A stretch of 64,000 bases of DNA from contig LUGG01000014.1 in the NCBI GenBank assembly GCA_001683735.1, forward strand, positions 992,001 to 1,056,000, given 5' to 3'. The position numbers were made by a program, and so were the translations under genes. Origin of the DNA: Grifola frondosa (taxonomy: Eukaryota > Basidiomycota > Agaricomycetes > Polyporales > Grifolaceae). This document shows positions 12,102-22,586 of this stretch, piece after piece (the stretch's first letter is position 1; every line of letters begins with the position of its first letter). The notes beneath the pieces are model-generated. The model saw only the letters and a list, made by a program, of their open reading frames with translations. It ran no database searches and was not told the origin of the DNA.

Positions 12102-14664
12102 ATGAAGTACTGCGCCTTACTGAGTGGCGGCAAAGACAGTTGCTATAATTTGCTTCACTGTTATCACAACGGACACCATCTGGTTGCGGCTGCATCTCTG
12201 GGACCGCAACATGGCAAAGGTTCGATTGCATCTGGCTAAACAATTGACTTCATCCGACTTCGTGCAAAATCAGAGGAGCTTGATTCATACATGTATCAGA
12301 CCGTAGGACAAGACGCAATTGAGTTTGTTGCCCAGGCCTTGGATGTTCCCCTTTACAGGCGCGTGATATCTGGAGCAGCTGTAGAACAGGGTTCGGAGTA
12401 TGGTGCCAGGAATCCTTCAGGGGAAGGCGGTGTGCGAGGGGATGAAACAGAAGACCTGTATGAGCTACTTTCCACCGTTAAAGTATTTTATAGTGCTTTT
12501 GCAGACATTTCACCCGTTCTCGACTGAAATGTGAATTTCTAGTCACAACACCCTGACATTCAAGGAGTATCTGTGGGTGCAATCCTCTCTAATTATCAGC
12601 GAGTGCGAGTGGAACATGTGTAAGACTTTGTCGAAGAACATCGTCCATCGTCATTCAGTTCATTGTTCGCACAGGTGCCGACGCCTCTCTTTGACACCTT
12701 TATGTTACTTGTGGCAGAGGGATCAATCAGATCTCCTCCACGAGATGATAGAAAGCGGGCTAGAGGCCATTCTGATAAAGGTGGCTGGAATAGGATTAAA
12801 CACGAAGCATTTGGGTAAGACGCTGTCACAGATGGAACCAACCCTCATGAAGCTGGTTGGTGCTTTTCCACATGCATACCTGTTAATTGGCGTTCACACG
12901 AATTCGCAGAACAACCTATATGGATCCCACGTATGCGGGGAAGGAGGCGAATATGAGACGTTGACACTCGACTGCCCTCTTTTCAAAAGCCGCATACACC
13001 TGTGAGCTTCGCTTTTTCTGACGATCCAGCCCGGTATTTAATCAAACCTCAGTGTTGAAACCGAAGTAGTTGTACATTCAGACGGTGGCTTTGCCACAGT
13101 TGCATACCTTCGCATCAAAAAAGCGGAGCTCGTGTCCAAATCTGAAGCTGACCATCGTCAAGCCATAATTCCACCAGTACTGTCAGAAGAGTTCTCCATA
13201 ATTCGTGACGTTGTTTTGCAATCACAAGCATCAACGGAAAACGGCTGTTCACTAGATTATGCTATCCAGAGCTCTTACGAGCCCAGTGTATCAAGTAACC
13301 TAGTCGGCAACTGGGTGGCTATCGCGAACGTGCAAAAGGCTGGTGGTACGTTATCACCCGATCTCTGTGTGGAGGACGAAGTCAGAGACTGCTTCCAAAC
13401 GCTCCAAAGTTCGTAAATATATACACTTCTGCGAAATGCATGTTTATGTTTCTTTTCAGACCGTCTACAACAGTACTCACTACATCTTACGAACTGCGCT
13501 AATATCAACATTTTCATCTCATCGATAGATTTGTTTGCACGCGTCAATGCCGTCTATGCTTCGTACTTCGGAACTAGTCCTCCAGCACGCGCGTGCGTCG
13601 CAGTCGATCTACCTCCAGGGATCAGGGTTAGACTGGACTGCATCGCGTATGCCGAAAGCTCTCCCGCGGACCGTCAAGCGCTGCATGTGCAGGGCTTGAG
13701 TTATTGGGCGCCAGCCAACATTGGGCCCTACTCTCAAGCTATCACTGTGCGCATCCCCCGTGTTCGGAGTTATTTCATTTTTAACGCTGATATCATGCCA
13801 CAAGGTCGACCAGCGCATATTCATTTCAGGACAGATTGGCCTTGTGCCCAGCAATTTGAGTCTTCCATCTCCGCGCTCGCTGGCTGTCGAGACGGCCCTA
13901 TCATTTCAGCACGTTGATCGTATCGTGACTGCCCTGAAAAACAATTCAGGCGGCGGATGGGATGGTCATACGCAGGGCTCGTTGTATTGGTTGGTGAATT
14001 CAAGGGATATCATTCACGTTCGCAGAGCCTGTGAAGCGTTCGAAAAGGTACTTCTCGTCGTAATCTCGCTGGTTATTCGGTAAATTGACGTGACTTGTCT
14101 GTCGGAGAATATCCCAACCCTATTCCTGGTCATATCTGCGCTACCAAAGGACGCACTGGTGGAAAAGCAAGTCTTCATGCATACTGGGCAAAGCCTTGTT
14201 GAAGAAGACGATGACATTGTTCGTCGATCAGTAAGCCTGTCTTCGAGCAAGGTCTGCATCTTAGGCACATATACGACTGAGGAGGCTAACCGAAGTCTGC
14301 AGGAGATCCAACAGGGTCTGCTCATGTGCACTGGGAAATTTCAAGATTTACTGAGACCACGTCGGCTACGGCGATTATCTGTGTTCGTGGTGAAGATCAC
14401 AATATTCTGGCGCAGATCCAGGATATTCCGGAGCTGAAGCCAATCTGGCCCCGAATTCTGTCCGTTCGATTGTTCCATAGGTCATTGAATCCGTCCTGTA
14501 CGTTTTACCCAACGATCTTTAAGTATGCAGCTGATCTGCCACTAGTCTCAGCCATCTGCGATGCTTTGTTCCTGGATCGGCCTTTGACGTCAATTCCATG
14601 CAGAACTGTATCCACAATGAATGGGCAAGATTGGGATTATGCTATGTTCATGATGTGTAACTAG
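12102..14664 (+). CDS. DPH6: Diphthine--ammonia ligase with C-terminal RidA-like domains
   Basis: Catalyses the last step of diphthamide synthesis on elongation factor 2, amidating diphthine with ammonium and ATP in the cytosol. The N-terminus MKYCALLSGGKDSCYNLLHC holds the SGGKDS loop of the adenine-nucleotide alpha-hydrolase superfamily. The conserved segment HVCGEGGEYETLTLDCP near 12935-12990 is diagnostic of the Dph6/MJ0570 family. Downstream exons (13550-14660) give the tandem RidA/YjgF-like region typical of the long fungal form: QGLSYWAPANIGPYSQAI and VEKQVFMHTGQSLVEEDDD, then an ETTSATAIICVRGED block. Introns follow GT-AG; the first is around 12220-12275 and joins HGK to EELDSYMYQ. 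It is convergent with the sugar transporter, 105 bp away. Confidence 0.93.
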
Positions 14665-14768
14665 GTACTTTAATACAATGTGATACGCAAAACAGTGAAT
14701 CCTTCATAGGTGATAGCATGACTTATTATACAACCAATAGAACAGACACATACTAGAGTTGTCAGACT

Positions 14769-17376
14769 TTACGGCATTCCTTCATCCCGAAGAACCCTCA
14801 ACTCAGCCAGTCTCCGTCGCATCTCCTTCTCGGTACGCGTGGGAGGGACCATCCGTGCTATCGCGGCACCAAACTACGACGAACGATGTTAGTAAGTTGA
14901 GAAATCTCGAACAAAACACTTACCAGAGTACAAAGACCACCAAACCGCAAGACCCAAGCAACCCCATTCTTCCCATACAAGGTGCTTTCATGCGCTGGGT
15001 CATCAAGGTCACCGTCCACAATGCGGAAGATCGCACTGGACACTAATGCAATCTATAAAGGTGTCAGACTCGTCAACGCCACAGTCACTGCAAGGAACGC
15101 ACGATGAACTGTGGGAAAACGATGGCCAGATTGTGGATCCCCAAAATTGTGCCGCCCGCAGCCGGCTCGGCCTCGGGTGGGGAGGGGGCATCATGTTCAT
15201 CGAAAGACCGACGACGACGCAACAGAGATTCTCGCTCGCCCTGAACCGAATTCCTGGGCCGTACGGCCGGGGTAGACATGGTGCGGCTATGTGAGGGACG
15301 GCGAGCCCACTCTCTAGCGATAGCCTCTCCTTCCCCAGCAACTTCATGCTCACGTTCTTTCAGGAACTAGCGCAAATGCTGATTAGCCAAAAGACAAACT
15401 CGATGGCGCGATTGCGTATACCTCCATGATAATTGCGAAGGGTGCCCAACACGCTACGGCCCAGCAGACGCCAATGAGACTGATGACAATCACCGCCTAA
15501 TGATATAAATCAGCTGTTGTCACTGCCGACCAATTGAAGGGAGCGGAGACTGACCTGATAGACTTTCGTGACGAAAAATGTCGAGAATGTGAGGACCGTG
15601 AAGAATAATAGAGCCCCAGTCCAGATATTCCTCAAGAAGAACGGCATTAGAGGCAGCCTGAGAGGTCGTCCCTGGCGAGCAGCTTCAGCTCTCCACTCAT
15701 GAACAGTTGTCCGGAGACGAGTGAGTTCGGCGTCTTGGTCGTCGTCGCCCTCGTGAGCTAGTAGACGGGTGTCACGTCTTGTTAGACGCGGCAACAATGT
15801 CCCTGCGATAACGGCCACTGGAAATGTCTGGATTGAAAAACAAGTTTCACACAAAAGAGCGGAAGGATTACTGACCGATGCTATGAATTAACATAGCAAA
15901 AGCTCCTGTTCGGGTAGCAGTATCATGATTCGGTTCACGTTGCAGCTCGCGAGCCATAACTTGGCCGACATATGTTGTTCTGTAAAAGGACGAGAGGTGA
16001 ATGATTATCGACAAATTATGGGTAATACCAAGACACATACGCATAGAACAAAAAGGGAAACCTGAGCACGAACGTCAGTCAACTGTGGAATAGGTAGGAG
16101 ATGATTGACTCACCAACCCATAAAGGCGAATAGTTGAACGTAGCAGACACGCCGGATAGGCCTCGGTAGATTGATGACGGCATTGTAGATATTGCCAAGA
16201 ATGTCACGAACATTAGTTACGGTCCTACAAGGCATTGTAAATCACAAATAACATTTGCAGTGGTGACATGCGAACCGATCGTTTACTCGTTTTTGACGTT
16301 GATGTTCCTGTTGCGTGAAGCAGGTGATCCACACCGTCGAAACGAGGATGGTCATGCTGACGACGCAGAACTTGCGGAACTGGTCTCCACCAAGCAGGCG
16401 AAGAATGGGCATGTTCGCCAGAGGAATAAACCCTGATTGAAAATTAGCTTCCTTGAATGCATCTGCAGAAGGTGTGTCATACCAAAACCAAAGCCCAAGA
16501 TGTTGCCTGCGTTGATCATCCTGCTATGCCATGCATTGCCATCATTGAGCTGTTCGGGAGGCGTTATATCAAGAAGTAGATTTCGTAATGACGCTTGCAG
16601 CGCATTGAGAGCAAAGTCCAACAAATAGAAGGATACGACAGCTAAGCCGATGGCTGTATTTTGCACCTGTTAGCGATGTCGATTAATCAAACAAATCTGC
16701 CTTGAGTAAAAGAACACCATACGAACCGTCTTTGTCCATTTGGGGTCCCAACTTCCTGCCCCACCGCCGATGAGGTCAACAAAGACGGATGCAATATCTC
16801 GACAATACGCGAGCATAATAGTTGAAAATACAAGCACGAAGGTCGAGAGCACCACCCAGTATCTCCGACGGTACTTAGACGTTGAGGCATCAGAGATGGC
16901 TCCTATTGTTGAAAGAGCATCAATTGCCATTGGACGGGTATAAATAAAGAATTTAACCTATGACAGGTTGTGCAATGAGTCCGCTGATAGGACCTGCAAG
17001 CCATACGAGGCTCGTGAGCTGCTCAGAGAGACCAAGATCAAGAAGGAACGGTGTTCCATAACTACGTCCAATTTTGAGTATTTAACATCGTACCCGGATA
17101 TGCGCATTCGGCTTACCCTAATTCGACCGTCCATGCAACTTGCGATCCAGCCATAGAGATACTAAGGTAGATGAGGTCCAGCGTGGACATCCGTCTCCGG
17201 CCATCCTCCTTGCTCGAGTCTGGCGCCTTGATGCTTGTCTGATTAGAATCCTCCAACTCATCTTGTATTTCTTCTTCAGAAACAAGGAATTCTTGTGACG
17301 ACTCCTTACGGCGCGCGCTTCCCATTTCTGGACGGCCACGGCATTTGTGTGGTAGGATCAGGGTCTGCATCTGCAT
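14769..17376 (-). CDS. GPH/Sut1-type sucrose or alpha-glucoside H+ symporter
   Basis: Twelve-helix plasma-membrane sugar:proton symporter of the fungal Sut1/plant sucrose-transporter group. The first helix region reads STLDLIYLSISMAGSQVAW then TVELGYGTPFL, followed by SLVWLAGPISGLIAQPVIG and the loop AISDASTSKYRRRYWVV, the RxGRR-like loop of this family. Later exons show FALNALQASLRNLLLD and the helices ending ALVSSAIFRIVDG. The last exon, after an intron, ends LRVLRDEGMP with TAA at 14769-14771. A long acidic and basic loop lies between the later helices (about 15085-15800). The outer start is the ATG at 17374-17376; a second in-frame ATG at 17325 is possible. Substrate is inferred from the family. 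Confidence 0.85.
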
Positions 17377-17762
17377 CTGCGGTGGTAGGGAAGGTCATAT
17401 CGTCAAAGATTCAGAGACGGGTCGACAACAGGACAAGAGCGAGAGATGGAGGTGGAAAGCTATAAGGGGCAGGTTCGGCTGAAGGAGCGCGGTGCAACCA
17501 CCTGTCCCTTGACGTTGTGGCATGCAATGACATTGCGTAAACCGGCGTTCGCCGGTGAACCTAGCTCACGATCGCCTTCGACAATCCAGATTCAAGCTAG
17601 ACTGTTTAACTATCCTCCAAAACATACTCCTATAGGATCCGGGACTACAACGAACAATACACAATATAACAAATAACACAGCGCGTAGCCTCATCGAATC
17701 CATGACATCTCCACCATACCTCCAAGAAAAGCCAAGACAAAGTCTGACATACATCTCGAACT
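17377..17762. other. Intergenic, transporter promoter and AVO2-like 3' end
   Basis: 386 bp between two minus-strand genes. It contains the CGG-N6-CCG palindrome at 17541-17556. Nothing else stands out. Confidence 0.5.
17541..17556. promoter_or_regulatory. Palindromic CGG-N6-CCG site upstream of sugar transporter
   Basis: The 16-mer ACCGGCGTTCGCCGGT has 7-bp inverted arms and contains CGG and CCG half-sites separated by 6 bp. This is the architecture bound by some Zn2Cys6 (Gal4-class) regulators; Ppr1 uses this spacing. It lies about 165 bp upstream of the transporter start and is in the right place for a regulatory site. Function is inferred. Confidence 0.4.
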
Positions 17763-19844
17763 CTAGCGGACTGCAGTATTCACGGATGCATTCCGCCTGT
17801 GACCCCCAGCGGTTAATTGTTGCTCGATCACCCGGTGAGCTGACAGAAGATTGAACGGTAAACGGCGGGAATGGGTAGGCGTGGCAGCGGCAGCGGCAGT
17901 GGGGGTCGCCGCACGCTCCGCGGGAGGCTCCTCAGATACTGGGGGAGGAGGAAACCTTGCATAATCCTTCGACGGCCCTGTATATACCTTGTCTTTTGAC
18001 GGCCCTCCCAAGCTGCCTGAGTGAGACACGCCTGGTCGAGACGAAGCTGAGTTCTGCGTTGGGGTGGAGAGAGCAGTGGCGTCCGTTGTGGGAGATGAAG
18101 CTGGAGGACTATGTTTTAACATCGCAGGACTTGTACCCGAACGGTTGCGCAACGAATCTGGCTGTGATGGTATTGCACCCTGCGATAGTGTGAGTGGCTG
18201 TGGCGTGGTTCGAAGTTGAGCCGCTGAAGCAGATGGTCTTAGTCGACGGCGCGGCGCAACAGAACCAACTAGAGAAGAGAGCGCTGAAATGTCATCCTCG
18301 TGGCGAGGCGCAGGCGCTGCAGAAGACATCGTTGAGCCGTTATGTGAATGGGTGTCTGTAGAGGTGGTAGTTGCACTCCCGCTACGTTGTCGCATTTTGT
18401 ATTTTTCCATCGCATCCGCGTCTAGCTGAAGCATACGTGTTGCAATCGGGGAGAGCGCAGACGCTGGATTGGAATTGGAATTCGCAGTAGGTGCAAGGGA
18501 AGCCGATGGAGGTTGTGATACGGGTGATACAGCGGAAAAAGTGTATGTGCTGCTTGCAGAGCTAGTAGAGGGTTGTCCGGGAGAATGAGAACCTGATGGT
18601 AATGGAATGGGTTGACGCGATGGCGAAAAAGAGGAGTTGAGAGTCGAATAGAGTCGCGATGATGGACCTGACGGTTGGTTGTCCACCAGGTCGCCACTAT
18701 CTGACGTGTTTGTGGTACGACTTGTCCCAGAACCACTACGCATTCGTACAGAACTGTTGGCATTTACAGGTGCTCTGGGTGAAGATGGGTACAATTGGCC
18801 AGACGAAGAGCCACCCCATTCGTTGCCCCTAGCCGCAGCTTGGGCGAAGACATTTCGCCGGGCTTTCTTGTTATTCTCGAACTGTATGCGAGCGGTATCC
18901 TGAAGAGTGTCTCTCGTACTGATTCTGTACGATAGAAAATGAGGTTCTGGAGGTCCTTCATAGGCATGGTAGGCTCACGAATAGGCATAGTCTGATGGTG
19001 TGAAGCCTTCGTTATTGCGGGCTGAATATTGGCAGCCTCGTTCTATTAGCAATTGCACCACCTAAAAATGAATTAGCGATATCCCTATTTGGGTTCGGAG
19101 ATGACCCACCGGAATGTGGCCCCACGCGCTAGCACTGTGGCGGGATATCAGTTCCACGGTTGTCCGCCGCTATCGTAAATACTTACTGATGCAGGGGGGT
19201 ATTTCCGTCGTTATCAGCAAGGTCATAGTCTGCTCCCAGGTCGCAGAGCATCTGGGATCGGATATGGGTGGATTGATGGATAACTAGGATGCCAGCCTAC
19301 ACTCACCCTGACAAGCTCCTCGTTGCCCTTCAACGCCGCCTTATGGAGGGCTGTCTTCCCTTCGATATTTGCCCAGTCCAGGACGTCTGGGTAGCGATCG
19401 TAGTACATGCGCGCCATCCGTAATGTTGCACCTAGGAAGTCTTGGTCGCTTTGGCCACCAAAGGGATCCATGACAGGTGGCCGTGCGTCCGCCAAGAGTA
19501 TCAGAATGGTGTTGTTTTCCGAATCCTTGTGATCGAGCTCGAAATGAGCTCCTGCGATTTACAGGATGTAATATGGCACTGACTTTGCTGTACTCGTGAT
19601 CGTCATGGCCACTGCTCAATAGAAATTCGAATGTTTCTTCGTGACCGAGCACTGCTGCCCATGCCAATGAGGTGAACCGTTTGTTCTGAGGATCTGGGTT
19701 CCGCATATCCGTCCTCTTGATGAGCCGCTTGACCAGAAAGAGGTTGTTCTCTGTTTGCCGTCGGCTACCGTGGATTGCGGGGAAAGGATGATTCGTACCT
19801 TTGACTGCTCGTCGTAACCGTGCACTGGCATCTTTTTCGGCCAT
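17763..19844 (-). CDS. AVO2: Ankyrin-repeat protein resembling TORC2 subunit Avo2
   Basis: The N-terminus MAEKDASARLRRAVK joins through a short intron to ENNLFLVKRLIKRTDMRNPD, then SLAWAAVLGHEETFEFLL with SSGHDDHEY. Further ankyrin repeats include DWANIEGKTALHKAALKGNE and repeats over 19020-19300 ending NEGFTPSDYAYS. An intron whose donor follows that segment leads to TRDTLQDTARIQFENNKKAR. The long C-terminal half (17763-18790) is Ser/Pro/Thr-rich and probably disordered. N-terminal LxRAxxxxNLxxVKRLxxR, the GHDxHE element, four or so ankyrins and a Ser-rich tail are the layout of yeast Avo2, an accessory TORC2 subunit at the plasma membrane. Identity as a TORC2 component is inference. The start is the ATG at 19842-19844. 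Another in-frame ATG at 19955 would add a hydrophobic leader but looks like 5' UTR. The frame is intact. Confidence 0.72.
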
Positions 19845-20172
19845 GACGGTAGAATGCAAGGAGGGAATACGCGGGGATTGTTGAGACCAAGTGAGGCTGT
19901 AAAGGACTAACAGGAAGACGGCGTTTGCACAGCCGAGCAAGAGTCTCGCAGTCATAATAGGATGGATCCATCACGTGAATTCAATCTTGATGGTGGGCGT
20001 GACACTGACAGCCAGTGAGGACAGGCGTTTGTGTCGGAATGTCACGGCATGTCACGCCGATATGAATTGTGTCAAACTCGCGCGTCGACCCGATCTGTTC
20101 GGACGGAGGCCGAGCAATTGTTATCATCCGAACTCTCTCACCCGAACTCCCAGCAGCTCGCCACAGCTCGCC
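19845..20172. promoter_or_regulatory. Divergent promoter region AVO2-like/STEEP1-like
   Basis: About 330 bp between the two chosen start codons. No distinct motif was recognised; assignment is positional. Confidence 0.4.
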
Positions 20173-20846
20173 ATGCCCAAGGTCGTCTCTCGCTCCGCCG
20201 TTTCCTCGTCTACCGATGGTTAGCATCTGCAGTTGTTCGGCCTCATCGTCTTGCGCTGAACGTCCTGGGCTGTGCTAGCCTTGCCTACGGCTTCATCAAC
20301 AGCGGCACTCCGCGTCTACTGTGTGATGTTTTTCTCTATTGTCCATGAGCTAGTACACTTACAGCATGATGAGCGTAGATTGTATCTGCGGCGAATTCAT
20401 CGTACGTGTCCGGCATTCGTCATCTATCATGCCGAGCACTGACTAAATACATGCATGTCACAGCTTGTCATCGACAAAAGTCTCGCTGCCCTGCCCAGAC
20501 GGAAAACAGACGGAGCCATAGCGATCCGCTCTCAGGATAGTGAGCATGGGAAGGCCAGAGTTTTCAAGCTCAACGCGACACCCAAGGAGCCGATCCTCGT
20601 TGAGCGGTGAGTCTGCTAGTATCCTCCGCCCCGCCTCACTTTCTTCATGGTGACCGCTTCAACAGACAAGGCGGACATGAAAGGCAGTACAGGTTCCATT
20701 GCCCCCGTTGCACTCTTCCAGTCGCATACCAATCAACGCCTCCGCCGGTCAAGTCGGGGCCTTTCTTGTATATCTTCAAAGGTGCCCTCAGTCAGGTACA
20801 GGGACAAGTGCCCCAGATGCATTCGAAGATGAGAATCTCACGTTGA
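20173..20846 (+). CDS. STEEP1: STEEP1 (CXorf56/UPF0428) family protein, 3' end frameshifted
   Basis: Small conserved eukaryotic protein; the human member promotes STING exit from the ER, and the fungal role is unknown. Exons join to give MPKVVSRSAVSSSTDAALRV, then YYCICGEFILVIDKSLAALP and RRKTDGAIAIRSQD, the hallmark N-terminal block. After an intron ending AACAG the frame reads RQGGHERQYRFHCPRCTLP, a CxxC pair matching an upstream CxC, then FLYIFKGALSQVQGQVP. Introns lie near 20219-20302, 20319-20380, 20401-20462 and 20608-20665. After GQVP the given frame ends in a short unrelated tail with TGA at 20844-20846. Adding one base to the C run at 20811-20814 would give an acidic DAFEDENLTLS-like ending, as I expect for the family, so a one-base loss is likely. 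Confidence 0.82.
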
Positions 20847-22021
20847 GTGGTAAACTTGTGTAACCGACTCGTTGTAACCCCTCACTTCCCGAAGTTTTCG
20901 ACTTCCAACGCATTATCTTTTCAATAGAAAACAGTGTATTATATGTGGTGAAATACATTTGGATCGTACAAGGAGCTATTATATGGCGGTTCGATACTCG
21001 TGAGCTTGCTGTTGAAGGCGAACAATATTGGGCACCGATCTAAGAGGATTAACGTAAGCATACTAAGCGTGGCAAAGGCATCCAGACGAAAACATAGATA
21101 ATCAGATACCGTTGTAGTAAGGATTATTCAAACACCAAACGCTCGTGGCGGAGGCGTTCATACAGTGTGAATAGAAATGTCATCACAGAATGGTGAAGGT
21201 GTACGAAGTTCAGAAAAGAGACACTCACGATTTGGATAATGGCCGGCCACAGCATCATGAGTCAATTGCTACGAACACAGACATATGTCAGTGAACTGTA
21301 TATAGTCGAGAAGGTTCATGCAAGGAGAGGATGTCTCAGATACCGTTGTAGAGTATAGTACGTTCATAACGCCAAAAAGTCGTTCGTATGTTTGGGAATA
21401 TAATAGCATCACGGAGGATCATACGAAAACTGTTCACTTACCAAACAGCAGGCTCACGAATACACCCTGAGGTGAAAGCAAAATCTGAAGACGACAGAAC
21501 GCAAGAGCGAAGAATTTTTTTGGTGTATTTATGGATTAGATTGGGGACAAATAGATGCAAATAACGCGTACGCGCCTCCCAAGCGCGTCGCCAAACATTA
21601 AAGCCTCCTGGGACCCTCTTCTGCATGACTGGCCGGGGTATATGCGTTGGTATTTAGGAGCTTCACATGGATGAAATCGTGAAACAGGTTATGCGCCTTG
21701 CTTGTTCGCTCACGGTGTGCATGTCCCTCACTCGAGATTGTGACTGACCGTACACGTCGAATGTGTTCATTGTACGGAACCGTCGAGAGTTCAATGGATC
21801 ATTCGCCAATGTTGCATTTCAATTCAGTCTTGGTCCGAACAGGTGTTATATCACTTTCATGCATTATTTGTAACTCGCCCGACAAAAATGGGAGGTCACC
21901 TCAAATGATGATCTTGTGATGTTCCAATTCGTGAATACGGGTGGATACTACTACGGTCCTTCTTCAAGCCGAGGTATATCAACAGGGATTAAAAGCCTGC
22001 CATCAGGATATCACAGTGGCA
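20847..22021. other. Intergenic with possible short minus-strand spliced gene
   Basis: 1.2 kb without a confident gene. On the minus strand there are good splice signals: a donor near 21440 (G|GTAAGTG), an acceptor and a donor bounding a 40-nt segment 21229-21268 that contains an ATG, and an acceptor near 21042. The three segments can be joined in more than one open frame, none of which I recognise. The two putative introns share an exact 16-bp direct repeat. An unrelated 62-codon frame lies at 21438-21626. Confidence 0.35.
21102..21351. repeat. 16-bp direct repeat pair, 234 bp apart
   Basis: TCAGATACCGTTGTAG occurs at 21102-21117 and again, identically, at 21336-21351. Flanking bases diverge quickly. 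Each copy falls inside a possible intron of the unresolved minus-strand transcript. Confidence 0.7.
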
Positions 22022-22342
22022 ATGTTTCGCGCCCTCTTAATGTCTTCGCTCTCCCTCTCGTGTGCATTTGCGGCCTCTCTGCAGCATATCACTAATGTTG
22101 GGACCAATCCAACCAATATAGGCAGGTCCGTCTACAAGCCCGACACGCTCGCCAGCCTGCCTCCTGTGCTATCGCGCTCCACTATTGCACTGGGACAGCA
22201 CAGGCATACTACACCGGTACTCAGTATGCCTCCTTGGCAGACCAATCGACTATATCGTCATACGCCCAAATGCTCCGCTGGTGCGGGAGGATGTTGGGAC
22301 GTGCACACTTGTGCGTCACCGTACACACTTACATGGTTTTGA
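22022..22342 (+). pseudogene. Truncated, frameshifted CE1-family secreted esterase (acetyl xylan/feruloyl esterase) relic
   Basis: The segment begins with a good signal peptide, MFRALLMSSLSLSCAFAA, followed by SLQHITNVGTNPTNIG and VYKPDTLASLPP, the start of fungal CE1 (PHB-depolymerase-like) esterases. The match then changes frame. In another frame 22160-22240 reads CAIALHYCTGTAQAYYTGTQ and YASLADQS. A further shift gives YIVIRPNAP, and finally AGAGGCWDVHT in the first frame again. At least three frame changes occur in about 180 bp, and the Ser-Asp-His catalytic half of the enzyme is absent from 22343 onward, where the neighbouring HET gene ends. It is therefore a real relic rather than one sequencing slip. 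Intact members deacetylate xylan or cleave ferulate esters outside the cell. Confidence 0.75.
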
Positions 22343-22586
22343 ATTCGTATCATTATCAGTGTGTGTGATGTGACGAGTCGGCTGTTTTGAAGCCAGACGA
22401 AACTGGTGTGATACGAAATCATGCAGGTACTTGATTGGTACTTTATTGTGATTGCATTCAAGGTCTAGGTGTAACGAGTGCAGTCGAATTTGGAGAGTCA
22501 GCCGTGCTCCGTACTCGTCTGCGAGTTGCTACTTCTATGATATACAGGATGTGAGCTCAGGAAACATGCAGGGTGGAGCTTGGCGC

